NCBI GenBank assembly: GCA_947450325.1
Contig: CANFUT010000019.1
Span: 20,331-84,330, forward strand
Source of the DNA: Flavobacteriia bacterium
GTDB taxonomy: Bacteria > Bacteroidota > Bacteroidia > Flavobacteriales_D > Crocinitomicaceae
Direction: 5' to 3'
Length of the DNA: 64,000 nt
Of this stretch, positions 54,090 through 63,855 are shown piece after piece. Position 1 is the first letter of the stretch, and each line of letters opens with the position of its first letter. A program made the position numbers and the translations under genes. Under the pieces are notes generated by a model. That model saw only the letters and a list, made by a program, of their open reading frames with translations, was not told the origin of the DNA and searched no databases.

Positions 54090-54887
54090 ATGAGAACTCT
54101 AGTTACTTTTTGTTTGGTCTTGTTATTTAATGTTATTGCAAACGCAACTTTGTCAATAGAAGGAACTTATCAAGGTAAAAATTTATATGTTCAAAATCCG
54201 GAAAATGAAGATGGTTTTGGTTTTTGTGTTTCCAAAGTAACTGTAAATGGTGATGTAATGCCAGGAGGAACAGGAACAAGCGCTTTTGAAATCGATTTTT
54301 CTTTGTTTAATATCGCCATTGGAGAGCCGCTTTTTATTGTAATTGAACACAGTGAAAGCTGTAAACCAAAAATATTAAACCCAGAAGTTTTGTTACCGCG
54401 AAGTACTTTTGTAGTAACAACGATTAATGTAAATACTGACGGAAAAATCAGTTGGACGACGACTGGCGAAAAAGGAAAATTACCGTTTTTTGTAGAACAA
54501 TATCGTTGGGACAAATGGGTTCAAGTTGGAGAAACACAAGGAAAGGGAACTGTTGGTCCTAACAATTATGAATTGCAAATTGCTCCTCATTCAGGTGAAA
54601 ACACGTTGCGAGTAGTGCAAATTGATCACACTGACGAAAAAAGAATTTCTAAAGAAGTTAAGTTTAAATCACAGGTTCCTGGAGTGCAAAAATCTCCTGT
54701 CATTGTAAAAACGTCCATTCAATTTACAACCAATGGAAAGCCTGTTGAAACGAAATACGAAATCTTTGATGCATACGGAAACATTGTAAAAAAAGGAAGT
54801 GGAACATCAGTAGATTGCGAAAATCTGCTTAAAGGCGCTTATTACATCAATTTCGACAACAAAACAGAAAAGTTTTTCAGAGGATAA
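54090..54887 (+). CDS. Secreted protein of unknown function
   Basis: Residues 1-20 form a signal peptide ('LLFNVIANA'). The mature part is beta-rich with an immunoglobulin-like feel ('GTYQGKNLYVQNPENE', then 'TSFVVTT'-like strands). The C-terminus 'FDAYGNIVKKGSGT...LLKGAYYINFDNKTEKF' is reminiscent of a T9SS sorting domain but lacks the clear NPS motif. No family is recognised. It has no operon partner except a 10-nt gap to mce, which may be co-transcribed. Confidence 0.65.
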   Translation: MRTLVTFCLVLLFNVIANATLSIEGTYQGKNLYVQNPENEDGFGFCVSKVTVNGDVMPGGTGTSAFEIDFSLFNIAIGEPLFIVIEHSESCKPKILNPEVLLPRSTFVVTTINVNTDGKISWTTTGEKGKLPFFVEQYRWDKWVQVGETQGKGTVGPNNYELQIAPHSGENTLRVVQIDHTDEKRISKEVKFKSQVPGVQKSPVIVKTSIQFTTNGKPVETKYEIFDAYGNIVKKGSGTSVDCENLLKGAYYINFDNKTEKFFRG

Positions 54888-54897
54888 TATCTAAGAA

Positions 54898-55299
54898 ATG
54901 AATAAAATTGAACATTTAGGAATTGCTGTATCGAATATCGAAGAATCTGCCAAAATCTACGAAAAATTATTAGGTAGCGCTTGCTATAAAATGGAAGAGG
55001 TTGAATCGGAAGGAGTCAAGACAGCTTTTTATAAAATTGGAGAATCCAAAATTGAATTACTACAAGCGACTACAGATGACAGTCCTATTGCTAAATTCAT
55101 TGCCAAAAAAGGACAAGGAATTCACCACATTGCATTTGATGTAACAGACATATTTGCTGAGATAGAGCGATTGAAAGGCGAGGGTTTTGAATTGATTAAT
55201 TTAACTCCAAAGTCTGGTGCAGACAATAAAATAATTGCGTTTTTACATCCAAAATCGACAGCTGGAATTTTAGTAGAATTGTGTCAAGAAAAAAGCTGA
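54898..55299 (+). CDS. mce: Methylmalonyl-CoA epimerase
   Basis: Interconverts (S)- and (R)-methylmalonyl-CoA, linking propionyl-CoA to succinyl-CoA. The glyoxalase-fold halves start 'IEHLGIAVSNIEESAKIYEKLLG' region (about 3-25) and 'QGIHHIAFDVTDI' (about 74-86). The metal His and Glu residues fit the epimerase pattern, and the C-terminal 'GILVELCQEK' is typical. 133 residues is normal. It overlaps the convergent HAD gene by 16 nt. Confidence 0.94.
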   Translation: MNKIEHLGIAVSNIEESAKIYEKLLGSACYKMEEVESEGVKTAFYKIGESKIELLQATTDDSPIAKFIAKKGQGIHHIAFDVTDIFAEIERLKGEGFELINLTPKSGADNKIIAFLHPKSTAGILVELCQEKS

Positions 55300-55901
55300 A
55301 GTATAGTTTTTCCTGGAGTTAAAAAATGCGTGTTAAGTCCTACGCTTTTGGCACCTAAAATATGGCGTTCAGTATCGTCAATAAACAAGGTTTTAATTAA
55401 GTCCAAATCATTTTCCAAACAAACTTTAGTGAAGATTTCAGCATCTGGTTTTCTCATTCCCATTTCAAAAGAATAATAGGTTTTTTCGAAAAAAGGATCT
55501 AGGTTTTTTTCCTTAGAAACCTTATTCAGTGCTCTATTTACAGCTTGTAAATGGATATCATTGGTGTTACTTAAAAGGAAGATTCTATAGTTACTTTTTA
55601 GTTTTTGCAGCAATTCTAAATTTTGTATTGGAAAATCTAAAATCATAGCATTCCATGCGGCCACCACTTTATTCGCGCTCGTATTTGGAGGTAAAAAATC
55701 TAGCAGTGCATTGATAAAATAGGGGGTAGAACAATCTCCTTTTTCGTAAATGTCAAATAAACCAGATTGTGCTGCTTGGGTGTACATTGAGTCAAAATCC
55801 TTTAATCCCAATGATTTAAAAGCATTTTCAGTCAATTGATAATCGATATTTAAAATTACACCGCCTAAATCGAAAATGATATTTTCAATAGATTCATCCA
55901 C
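55284..55901 (-). CDS. HAD-IA family phosphatase/hydrolase
   Basis: The N-terminal 'IIFDLGGVILNIDY' (about 8-21) is motif I of HAD hydrolases, with 'FLLSNTNDIH' (motif II, about 107) and 'FIDDTERHILGAKSVGL' (motif IV, about 171-187). Motif I has Gly where many phosphatases have the second Asp (D-L-G-G form), which is typical of the YihX/epoxide-hydrolase-like subgroup. The substrate is unknown. The start is GTG at 55901, directly after the stop of the LysM gene. Confidence 0.88.
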   Translation of the reverse strand: MDESIENIIFDLGGVILNIDYQLTENAFKSLGLKDFDSMYTQAAQSGLFDIYEKGDCSTPYFINALLDFLPPNTSANKVVAAWNAMILDFPIQNLELLQKLKSNYRIFLLSNTNDIHLQAVNRALNKVSKEKNLDPFFEKTYYSFEMGMRKPDAEIFTKVCLENDLDLIKTLFIDDTERHILGAKSVGLNTHFLTPGKTILQLFS

Positions 55902-57701
55902 TTATTTTACACGAATTTCTTGACCAACATTAATTCTATCTGGCTTGATACCTGGATTTAATTTTTGCAATTGCGCCGGCGTTAATCCGTGTTTATCAGC
56001 TATTCTGCCAAACAAATCGCCAGACTTTACTTTGTAATATTTTTTTACTTCAGCTTTTGGGACTACTGGTTTAGGGACATTTGGTTTTGGAACAACAGGC
56101 TCCGTTTTGATAACTTCCGTTTTCACAAGTCCTGGTTTGGAAAGTTTAATAACGGTGTTTACTTTAAGTTTTTGACCAATGTTTAACCAATTGTCTTTCA
56201 AACCATTTAATTCTTTAATTTTCTCAACAGTGGTGTTGTATTTTCCAGCAATGACAGTCAAACTTTCGTTTCGTTGCACAATGTGAAACACTGTTACAGA
56301 AGAGTCATAATAGATTGTGCCCATAGTTGTTGTGAGGCTGTCTTTTTTGACGGGAGGAGTTATTATTGGAGGAGCAATTGATGTTGTTGTTTTTTGAGGG
56401 ATTTTCAAGGTTTGACCTCTGGTAACACGAGAGCTTCTCAGTCTGTTATATTTAGTGATTTGACTATTTGTTACATTGTATTTTCTAGCAATTGAACTTA
56501 AAGTTTCGCCAGATTTTACTTTGTGATAAACATATTCTTTGTTTGTAGGATTATTCACTGGCGTTTCTACAGCAACAACTTCGTTAGTATCTGCAATATT
56601 TTCAACAGGAAGTGGAGTTAATTTACCAGATGAACCGTACAAACTATTTTCCAATTTATATAATGAATCTTCCAAACTCACTAGTTTTCCAATTTTCGTC
56701 AATGGACCAGCAATGCATTGATTTGGTTGAGAAAAAGGAATATATTGTGCTTTATAAATAGGATTTAATGTTTTAATATCATCTACAGTCCAATCAATTA
56801 AGCTCGCAATTGTTGACATGTGTAAACCTTTTGTTAGACACATGGTGTCAAGTTGGTAATAATGAATTTTGGCAGGAGCTGGTTCAATGTTGTGCTCTGC
56901 GTGGTAAGTCAACAAATATGCAGCAGCGATAAAATTAGGCACATATCCTTGTGTTTCACGTGGAAGAAATGGTCTTACTTCCCAATAAGTTCGCTTCCCA
57001 CCAGAACGGCGAATCGCTTTATTGATGTTTCCGGGACCAGCATTATAAGCAGCTAAAGCCAAATTCCAATCACCGTAAATTCCGAAAAGTTTCTTGAGAT
57101 AACGACATGCAGCATCTGTTTCTTTGACAGGATCCATGCGCTCATCGATGTATGAATTTTCATTTAAACCATACATTTTACCCGTCCCATACATGAATTG
57201 CCACAAACCCAAAGCTCCAGCTGGAGATTTTACTTGTGGTCGTAATCCACTTTCGATAACCGATAAATATTTTAATTCAATAGGTAAATCATACTTTGCT
57301 AAAGCTTCTTCATACATGTCAAAATAAAGAGCTGATCGACCTAAAACGACCTTAGCAAAACTTCTTCGATTGCTTGCAAAAAAGCGGATTGTTGAGAGAG
57401 ATATTGAATTACAGTCTAAATGAAACGGAGTTATTTCATTCATTTTCTCTAATCTCTGACAGTAAACTTCATCAGAAACTACCGGAATTGTGTTTGGCTC
57501 ATATTCCAATGCATTGATAATCGAGTCAAAATTGGATTGATTTGCAAAATCTGCATAATATGCGTTGAGCGTTTCATCTATTACACGCATAAAAGCTTCG
57601 CTACTTAGGCTGTCTTTTACTGCTGGTTTTGGTTTTCTCGTTTGGGCGTTCAACCCACAAAAGCAGACCAAAATTGATAATAAGGACAAGCAAATTTTCA
57701 T
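55902..57701 (-). CDS. MltD-like lytic transglycosylase with three LysM domains
   Basis: A signal peptide (about 1-21) is followed by a helical region, then the SLT domain with the catalytic Glu in 'SVIESGLRPQVKSPAGA' (about 148-164) and 'LALAAYNAGPGNINKAI' (about 220-236). Three LysM peptidoglycan-binding repeats lie at about 390-440, 465-515 and 550-598 ('YKVKSGD.F', 'VKSGETLSSIA', 'VQRNESLTVIA'). It cleaves glycan strands with anhydro-muropeptide release. The ATG at 57701 gives the signal peptide directly. It is followed without a gap by the HAD gene. Confidence 0.93.
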   Translation of the reverse strand: MKICLSLLSILVCFCGLNAQTRKPKPAVKDSLSSEAFMRVIDETLNAYYADFANQSNFDSIINALEYEPNTIPVVSDEVYCQRLEKMNEITPFHLDCNSISLSTIRFFASNRRSFAKVVLGRSALYFDMYEEALAKYDLPIELKYLSVIESGLRPQVKSPAGALGLWQFMYGTGKMYGLNENSYIDERMDPVKETDAACRYLKKLFGIYGDWNLALAAYNAGPGNINKAIRRSGGKRTYWEVRPFLPRETQGYVPNFIAAAYLLTYHAEHNIEPAPAKIHYYQLDTMCLTKGLHMSTIASLIDWTVDDIKTLNPIYKAQYIPFSQPNQCIAGPLTKIGKLVSLEDSLYKLENSLYGSSGKLTPLPVENIADTNEVVAVETPVNNPTNKEYVYHKVKSGETLSSIARKYNVTNSQITKYNRLRSSRVTRGQTLKIPQKTTTSIAPPIITPPVKKDSLTTTMGTIYYDSSVTVFHIVQRNESLTVIAGKYNTTVEKIKELNGLKDNWLNIGQKLKVNTVIKLSKPGLVKTEVIKTEPVVPKPNVPKPVVPKAEVKKYYKVKSGDLFGRIADKHGLTPAQLQKLNPGIKPDRINVGQEIRVK

Positions 57702-57759
57702 ACCTAAAGCTTTTGATGAAAACGTCAAGAAGTCATTTTCAGTTAATTAATGCTTCGCT

Positions 57760-59172
57760 TTACAGCGTTATTTTTTCTAAATAGGAAGAAAAATCATAAA
57801 GTGCTTTTTCTTCAAATGGTTTTGCCATTACTTGAATTCCAAAGGGCATATTTTCAGTTGTCTTCCCAAAAGGAAGTGAAATTGCTGGATTTCCAGTTAA
57901 ATTTGCGTGAACCGTAAAAATATCTTGTAAATACATTTGAATTGGATCTGAAACAGCGTTTAATTCAAATGCAGAAGATGGAGTAGTTGGAGTTAAAATA
58001 AAATCAAAATCATTGAAAATTTCTTTGGTTTTATTTTGTAAAACACGTCTTACTTTTTGACCTTTAGTATAATACGCGTCATAATATCCATGGGAAAGAA
58101 CAAATGTTCCAGCCATGATTCTTCTTAAAACTTCAGGTCCAAAACCTTCTGTTCTTGATTCTTTGTAAGTTGCTTCAACACCTTTAGCATTTGCTGCTCT
58201 ATGTCCATAATGGACACCATCAAATCTAGATAAATTGGATGAAGCTTCTGCTGTTGTCAAAACATAATAAGTTGGAACCATGTATTCTAAATATGGAAAA
58301 GAAACAGGCTCTACAACATGCCCTTCCGATTTTAGTTTATCAATGATTTCCAACATCCTGTTTTTTACTTCAGGATTAATTCCTTCAGTTTCAAAACTTT
58401 CTTGGATGTAAGCGATTCGTTTTTTGCCAATTTCTTTTTCAGGAAAGTAATTCCCAACTGGTTTTGAAGAAGCTGTACTGTCAAAATTATCCGAACCAGC
58501 CATGATTTCTGTAACCAATGCATTATCTTCTAAAGAATTAGAAAAAGCACCAATTTGATCAAATGAAGAAGCATACGCGATTAATCCGTAACGACTGATT
58601 CGACCATAAGTTGGTTTGATTCCAAATGTACCTGTAAAAGAAGCCGGTTGACGAATAGAACCTCCTGTATCACTTCCTAAAGCTACTGTACACAAATGAG
58701 CTGCGACTGCAGCGGCAGAACCACCGGATGAACCACCAGGAACTGTTTTTCTATTTATAGGATTTAAAACTGGTCCAAAAGCTGAATTTTCATTCGAGCT
58801 TCCCATTGCAAATTCATCGCAATTTAAGCGACCAATTACAACGGCGTCTTCATCAATTAATCTTTGAAGCGCAGTGGCTGTATAAAGAGATTCAAAACCT
58901 TCAAGTATTTTTGAAGATGCAGAAACTTTGTGTCCTTTAAAACAAATATTGTCTTTGATTCCTACAACAAGACCTGCAAGTTTGCCGGCGTTTCCTGCTT
59001 TTATTTTCAGATCGACTGCAGCCGCTTGTTGGCGCACAGAATCTTCGAAAACTTCCAAGAAAGCATTTAGATCTTTGTTTTGATTAATATTTTGAAGATA
59101 ATCTTCAACGATATCCAAAACAGATTTACCCGAAGAAAGGGCGATCTTTACCTCAGCAAAATTGTGATACAT
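57760..59172 (-). CDS. gatA: Aspartyl/glutamyl-tRNA amidotransferase subunit A
   Basis: The glutaminase/amidase subunit of GatCAB, which converts Glu-tRNA-Gln (and Asp-tRNA-Asn) to the correct aminoacyl form. It shows 'GIKDNICFKGH' near 72 (catalytic Lys), 'SSNENSAFGPVLNP' near 124 and 'GGSSGGSAAAVAAHLC' near 145-160 (cis-Ser/Ser nucleophile pair), then 'GSDTGGSIRQPA'. 470 residues is normal. gatB and gatC are not adjacent. The small tatA gene lies 11 nt upstream in the same direction. Confidence 0.95.
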   Translation of the reverse strand: MYHNFAEVKIALSSGKSVLDIVEDYLQNINQNKDLNAFLEVFEDSVRQQAAAVDLKIKAGNAGKLAGLVVGIKDNICFKGHKVSASSKILEGFESLYTATALQRLIDEDAVVIGRLNCDEFAMGSSNENSAFGPVLNPINRKTVPGGSSGGSAAAVAAHLCTVALGSDTGGSIRQPASFTGTFGIKPTYGRISRYGLIAYASSFDQIGAFSNSLEDNALVTEIMAGSDNFDSTASSKPVGNYFPEKEIGKKRIAYIQESFETEGINPEVKNRMLEIIDKLKSEGHVVEPVSFPYLEYMVPTYYVLTTAEASSNLSRFDGVHYGHRAANAKGVEATYKESRTEGFGPEVLRRIMAGTFVLSHGYYDAYYTKGQKVRRVLQNKTKEIFNDFDFILTPTTPSSAFELNAVSDPIQMYLQDIFTVHANLTGNPAISLPFGKTTENMPFGIQVMAKPFEEKALYDFSSYLEKITL

Positions 59173-59183
59173 GAAATAGGAAT

Positions 59184-59360
59184 TTACAACTTATTTTTTT
59201 CTTCAACTTCTGTGCTTGAAGATTCTCCTTTAGAAGCATCTTTAAATTCTTTGATTCCTTTTCCAAGGCCTTTCATTAATTCTGGAATTTTTTTACCTCC
59301 GAATAGCAAAACAACAATTGCCAAAATCAGAATAATTTCCATCATACCAAACTTACCCAT
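59184..59360 (-). CDS. tatA: Twin-arginine translocase subunit TatA/E
   Basis: The pore-forming small subunit of the Tat system for folded proteins. After a short start comes one hydrophobic helix '[18 protein letters not shown]' ending in the 'FG.KK.PEL' hinge, then an amphipathic helix '[16 protein letters not shown]' and an acidic tail. 58 residues from the ATG at 59360 fits Bacteroidota TatA. tatC is not in the window. It heads the operon with gatA. Confidence 0.93.
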   Translation of the reverse strand: MGKFGMMEIILILAIVVLLFGGKKIPELMKGLGKGIKEFKDASKGESSSTEVEEKNKL

Positions 59361-59384
59361 CTCTTTTTGTAATTTAATTTGTTG

Positions 59385-59392
59385 CAAATTTA
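59385..59392 (-). promoter_or_regulatory. Predicted -7 box for tatA-gatA
   Basis: TAAATTTG on the minus strand matches TAnnTTTG, ending 24 nt before the tatA ATG. A TTG lies 22 nt further upstream. Confidence 0.45.
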
Positions 59393-59584
59393 GGGAATTA
59401 TAATCCAAAGATTACAATTGAGCGATGAAATGAGTAAAATTAACAAGAGATTAAGAGAAAATTAGGAAAACAGTGGCTTAAATTGTTGATAGGACAATTC
59501 CTTAAATTGATATTTATTTATTTATGTTAAGTTGTTTTACATTTTAATTTATATCTTAGTTGAAATAATTTTAAAATTACTACG

Positions 59585-62152
59585 ATGAAAAGATTTCTAT
59601 TTTTATTTTTAATTTTCAATAATCTTAGTTTTGGTCAAAACATGATTATTTCCGGCGCTGGCTCATCTCAATTAGATGGCAATTACATTCGCGCAGGTTT
59701 AACATTTGGTAAGCCACAATATCAACATGATAATCACAAGATTTTTTGGGATGGAAGTAAATGGTTAATCACTTTTGGAACAGTGGATATTGCTGGTCCA
59801 ATTGATGAACAGTATTATTATTCAAATGAAAACGTTGCAAGTCCGAATTTGTGTTCTACGTGGAATTTAAATCTTGGAAGTGCTCCAGCTCCTTCCATTT
59901 CAAGGGTATGTAATAATGGAACTGTTAACAGCATAACAACAGTTACTGCATGCGGCAGCTTTACTTGGTCAAATACTGGCGACACCTATTCAGCGTCAGG
60001 AACTTATACAGGAACATTAAATAATTGTATTCAACAGACTTTGAATCTTACAATTTTACCAAGTTTGACAGCAACAGTTGAGTTTGTTGAAGGCACAACA
60101 TGTGTGGGCTCAACGGGTTATTTTAAAATTACAGGTACACCGAATGCAACCGTTAATTATGGACTAAATCTCACTGACAACAGCGCGGAAATTGCAAACA
60201 ATGGAGAAGTTTTAATTCCATTTGAGATTGGTAGTGGATCAAATTACATCAATTTATATTCTGTTTTTAATGGAAATTGTGCAGAAAGTTTGGAGGAATA
60301 TTCAAGTTTTGTTGGAACGACATTATCAAACAATTATACAAATGAAACAGCTTGTGGTAGCTTTACATGGTCAAACACAGGAGAAACTTATACAGAGTCA
60401 GGTACATATTATGGATCTACGACGAATTGTGTTACAGAAATTTTGAATCTGACAATTAACATTATTCCTAATCCAAGTGTAAATATTACATCTTCGGATT
60501 TGGATTATTCTGTTTGCTCTGGAACTACAGTTTTATTAACAGCATCCTCAACAGACAGTGGATTAAATCCAGCATATCAATGGAGAATTGATGGAGTAGA
60601 CATCAATGGACAAACTGGCTCCACATTCTCTACATCTACTTTAACAAACGGACAAATTGTAACACTTCAAATGGTTTCCAATGCTGTTTGCGCTTCAACT
60701 TCACCTGTGGTTTCTAATGAAATTCAATCATCTGTAGTGGTTTGTACGCAGCTTCAAGCAAGTCAATGTGGGAGTACTTTAACAAGTAATTCAGCAGCAA
60801 TTACTGCAAATACTATTTCAGGAGCCACTAATTATCGCTTTGAAGTGAGTGGGCCAAATAGCTATTTGCAAGTAATCACAAAGGCAGTTTCGTTTTTCTT
60901 CTTAAGTGATTTAACTGCTTATGAAATCGGTCAGACTTATTCAATAAAAGTGTGTACAAGCTTGAATAACGGTTCTGATTATAGCCCATACGGAAATGCT
61001 TGTTTAATAACGACATTTCACCCGACAACAAAAATTCAATCCTCGCAATGTGGATCTACTTTAACGAGTAATTCTGCAGGTGTATGGGCTAATGCAATAA
61101 CCGGAGCAACAAACTATCGCTTTGAAGTAAGTGGTCCAAATGGTTATTTACAAGTAGTAGATAAAACAATCCGGACTCTATATCTTAGCGATTTACCAAC
61201 TTATGAATTAGGACAAACTTATTCAATCAAGGTTTGCGCAAGTTTAAATAATGGATTAATTTTCGGCCCGTACGGAAGTAGTTGTTCAATAACAACATTT
61301 CACCCGACAACAAAAATTCAAGCTTCACAATGTGGAACTATATTAACTAGTAATTCGACTGGTATATGGTCAAGTGCAGTAACTGGAGCAACAAACTATC
61401 GATTTGAGGTCAGTGGTCCAAATGGTTATTTACAAGTTGTAAATAAAACAATCCGTACTTTTTATCTTAGTGATTTGTCAGCATACGACTTAGGACAAAC
61501 TTATTCAATCAAAGTTTGCGTAAGTTTAAATAATGGATTAATTTTTGGCCCATACGGAAGTGCTTGTTCGATAACGACATTTCATCCGACAACAAAAATT
61601 CAAGCTTCACAATGTGGAACTATATTATCTAGTAATTCGACTGGAATATGGGCAACTGCAGCAACCGGTGCAACAAATTATCGATTTGAGGTCAGTGGTC
61701 CAAATGGTTACTTTCAAATTGTAAATAAAACGATTCGTACATTATATCTTAGTGACTTACCAACTTATCAAGCTGGTCAGACATATTCCATACGAGTTCA
61801 GTTTAGTTTGAATAATGGTTTAATATATGGGCCGTTTGGAGCTGCATGTAATATTACAACCAAAGCAGCGATTGCTTTAAACTTAAGTGGTGCTGTAGAA
61901 TTAAAATCAAAAAATTTGAATTCTGATTTTGACGCCAACCCAAATCCTTCAAATGGTTCAATTGTATTGAAGTCTAGTGAACCAGGAACCTTCAGTATTA
62001 TTAATCAATTAGGAGGTTTGGTTAAAACTGTTGTTATAAATGAAGAAAATGGAAATCAAATGAAAGTTGAAGATTTACCAAATGGTGCTTATTTTATTAC
62101 AGGAACAATAAATGGGAAAGTATTAACCAAAAAAATAATAGTAGTTAGATAA
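59585..62152 (+). CDS. Large repeat-containing T9SS cargo protein
   Basis: 855 residues. The signal peptide ends near residue 18 (LSFGQN). Two copies of a Cys-containing motif 'ACGSFTWSNTGDTYSASGTY' occur at about 121-140 and 256-275. Four tandem repeats of 94 residues follow (about 392-765), each beginning 'QASQCGS.L.SNS' and containing 'GATNYRFEVSGPN.YLQV' and 'LGQTYSIKVC.SLNNG'. The C-terminal type A sorting domain has 'NPNPSNGSIVLKSS' (about 780) and ends 'GKVLTKKIIVVR'. Likely a surface adhesin. The repeats look recently amplified; the terminal one is diverged. Confidence 0.88.
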   Translation: MKRFLFLFLIFNNLSFGQNMIISGAGSSQLDGNYIRAGLTFGKPQYQHDNHKIFWDGSKWLITFGTVDIAGPIDEQYYYSNENVASPNLCSTWNLNLGSAPAPSISRVCNNGTVNSITTVTACGSFTWSNTGDTYSASGTYTGTLNNCIQQTLNLTILPSLTATVEFVEGTTCVGSTGYFKITGTPNATVNYGLNLTDNSAEIANNGEVLIPFEIGSGSNYINLYSVFNGNCAESLEEYSSFVGTTLSNNYTNETACGSFTWSNTGETYTESGTYYGSTTNCVTEILNLTINIIPNPSVNITSSDLDYSVCSGTTVLLTASSTDSGLNPAYQWRIDGVDINGQTGSTFSTSTLTNGQIVTLQMVSNAVCASTSPVVSNEIQSSVVVCTQLQASQCGSTLTSNSAAITANTISGATNYRFEVSGPNSYLQVITKAVSFFFLSDLTAYEIGQTYSIKVCTSLNNGSDYSPYGNACLITTFHPTTKIQSSQCGSTLTSNSAGVWANAITGATNYRFEVSGPNGYLQVVDKTIRTLYLSDLPTYELGQTYSIKVCASLNNGLIFGPYGSSCSITTFHPTTKIQASQCGTILTSNSTGIWSSAVTGATNYRFEVSGPNGYLQVVNKTIRTFYLSDLSAYDLGQTYSIKVCVSLNNGLIFGPYGSACSITTFHPTTKIQASQCGTILSSNSTGIWATAATGATNYRFEVSGPNGYFQIVNKTIRTLYLSDLPTYQAGQTYSIRVQFSLNNGLIYGPFGAACNITTKAAIALNLSGAVELKSKNLNSDFDANPNPSNGSIVLKSSEPGTFSIINQLGGLVKTVVINEENGNQMKVEDLPNGAYFITGTINGKVLTKKIIVVR
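60760..61866 (+). repeat. Four tandem 282-bp units within the T9SS gene
   Basis: Units begin near 60748, 61030, 61312 and 61594, at steps of 282 nt (94 codons). Units 2-4 share long near-identical stretches such as ACATTTCACCCGACAACAAA and TGGTCCAAATGGTTA at the DNA level. Unit 1 is more diverged. This suggests recent duplication by slippage or unequal exchange. Confidence 0.85.
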
Positions 62153-62174
62153 TTAAAAGAGCATAATTATAACG

Positions 62175-62215
62175 AAAGCATTTATCGGATTAAGTTCTGG
62201 TAAATGCTTTTTTAT
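62175..62215 (+). terminator. Intrinsic terminator
   Basis: AAAGCATTTA (62175-62184) and TAAATGCTTT (62201-62210) form a 10-bp stem, followed by Ts. Confidence 0.85.
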
Positions 62216-62251
62216 TTCTCAAAATTGAATTAAAGAGTTAAATAATTCATG

Positions 62252-62259
62252 TAATTTTG
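62252..62259 (+). promoter_or_regulatory. Predicted -7 box for the ALDH gene
   Basis: TAATTTTG matches TAnnTTTG and ends 29 nt before the ATG. Confidence 0.4.
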
Positions 62260-62288
62260 TAGTCTATTAATTAAAAATATAAGGGCAA

Positions 62289-63845
62289 ATGTCTAACGTG
62301 CAATCAGGTCTTGAAATTCAAGAAATATTGGATCAATTAGGAATTGAATCCATCAATCCAGGAGCTTCAACAGGAAGTTATTGGTTTAACACTAGTGGTG
62401 AACAAATCGACTCTTATTCTCCAGTTGATGGAAAATTAATTGCTTCTGTTTCTGCTGCATCTCAAGCGGATTATGAAGCCGCAATCTTAAAATCTCAAGA
62501 AGCTTTCAAAGTTTGGAGACAAATTCCAGCACCAAAACGTGGTGAAATTGTAAGACAATTGGGAGATAAATTGAGAGATTACAAAGAACCACTTGGAAAA
62601 TTGGTTTCCTACGAAATGGGAAAATCTTTGCAAGAAGGTTTGGGTGAGGTTCAAGAAATGATTGACATCTGTGATTTTGCAGTTGGACTTTCTCGTCAAT
62701 TATATGGATTAACAATGCATTCTGAACGTCCAAGTCATAGAATGTATGAACAATATCATCCACTAGGATTAGTTGGAATTATTTCAGCATTTAATTTTCC
62801 AGTGGCTGTTTGGAGTTGGAACGCAGCTTTAGCTTGGGTTTGTGGAGATGTTTGTATATGGAAACCATCTGAAAAAACACCTTTGACTGCCATTGCTTGT
62901 CAGAAAATAGCAGAAGAAGTTTTTACTGATAATGATGTTCCAGAAGGAGTTTCGTGTTTGGTAATCGGCGGACCTGAATTAGGAAAAGCAATGACCGCAG
63001 ACAAAAGAGTCCCTTTGATTTCTGCAACGGGTTCGACTAGAATGGGTAAATCTGTTGGACAAGTAGTAGGAGAACGTTTAGGTCGTTCTTTACTTGAATT
63101 AGGAGGTAACAATGCAATTATTATTACACCAACTGCTGATTTAAAAGTTGTGGTTCCCGGTGCTGTTTTTGGCGCAATTGGAACTGCCGGACAAAGATGT
63201 ACTTCTACTCGTCGTTTGATTATTCATGAAGACGTTTACGAAACGGTAAAAAATGCCATCGTGAAAGCTTACGGACAATTGAAAATTGGAAATCCATTGG
63301 ATCAAAATATGCACGTTGGACCATTGATAGACAAAGACGCAGTTACTGCTTACCAAAATGCTTTGCAAAAAGTAGTTGAAGAAGGTGGAAAAATCATCGT
63401 TGAAGGTGGAGTGTTGACAGGCGAAGGATATGAATCTGGATGCTACGTAAAACCAGCAATTGCTGAAGCAAGCAATGATTATGCGATTGTACAACATGAA
63501 ACTTTTGCGCCAATTTTATATTTAATGAAATACAGCGGTTCAGTTGAAAATGCGATTGCATTACAAAATGGTGTTCCTCAAGGTTTATCCTCAGCAATTA
63601 TGACCAATAACTTGAAAGAAGCAGAAGCATTTTTGTCAGCTGCAGGTTCAGATTGTGGAATTGCAAACGTAAACATCGGAACTTCAGGTGCTGAAATTGG
63701 AGGCGCTTTTGGAGGTGAAAAAGAAACAGGAGGTGGACGTGAGTCTGGTTCTGATGCGTGGAAAGTTTACATGAGAAGACAAACGAATACAATCAATTAT
63801 TCTGATAGTTTGCCCTTGGCACAAGGAATCAAATTTGATTTGTAA
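62289..63845 (+). CDS. ALDH7-type aldehyde dehydrogenase
   Basis: NAD(P)+-dependent aldehyde dehydrogenase of 518 residues. It has the general base Glu in 'LLELGGNNAIII' (about 265-276) and the nucleophile Cys in 'GTAGQRCTSTRRLI' (about 298-311). 'AFNFPVAVWSWNAALAWVCGD' near 166-186 is the cofactor/substrate entrance. The 'GGNNA' and 'TAGQRCTSTRR' signature resembles the antiquitin (ALDH7A1) / aminoadipate-semialdehyde group, which works in lysine degradation. No other lysine-catabolism gene is next to it. An IS-like element begins just past its stop. Confidence 0.9.
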   Translation: MSNVQSGLEIQEILDQLGIESINPGASTGSYWFNTSGEQIDSYSPVDGKLIASVSAASQADYEAAILKSQEAFKVWRQIPAPKRGEIVRQLGDKLRDYKEPLGKLVSYEMGKSLQEGLGEVQEMIDICDFAVGLSRQLYGLTMHSERPSHRMYEQYHPLGLVGIISAFNFPVAVWSWNAALAWVCGDVCIWKPSEKTPLTAIACQKIAEEVFTDNDVPEGVSCLVIGGPELGKAMTADKRVPLISATGSTRMGKSVGQVVGERLGRSLLELGGNNAIIITPTADLKVVVPGAVFGAIGTAGQRCTSTRRLIIHEDVYETVKNAIVKAYGQLKIGNPLDQNMHVGPLIDKDAVTAYQNALQKVVEEGGKIIVEGGVLTGEGYESGCYVKPAIAEASNDYAIVQHETFAPILYLMKYSGSVENAIALQNGVPQGLSSAIMTNNLKEAEAFLSAAGSDCGIANVNIGTSGAEIGGAFGGEKETGGGRESGSDAWKVYMRRQTNTINYSDSLPLAQGIKFDL

Positions 63846-63855
63846 GTCGAAATAT

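Noticed and set aside
60760..61866. CRISPR-like or intergenic repeats
   Set aside because: They are in frame inside a coding sequence and encode a 94-residue protein repeat.
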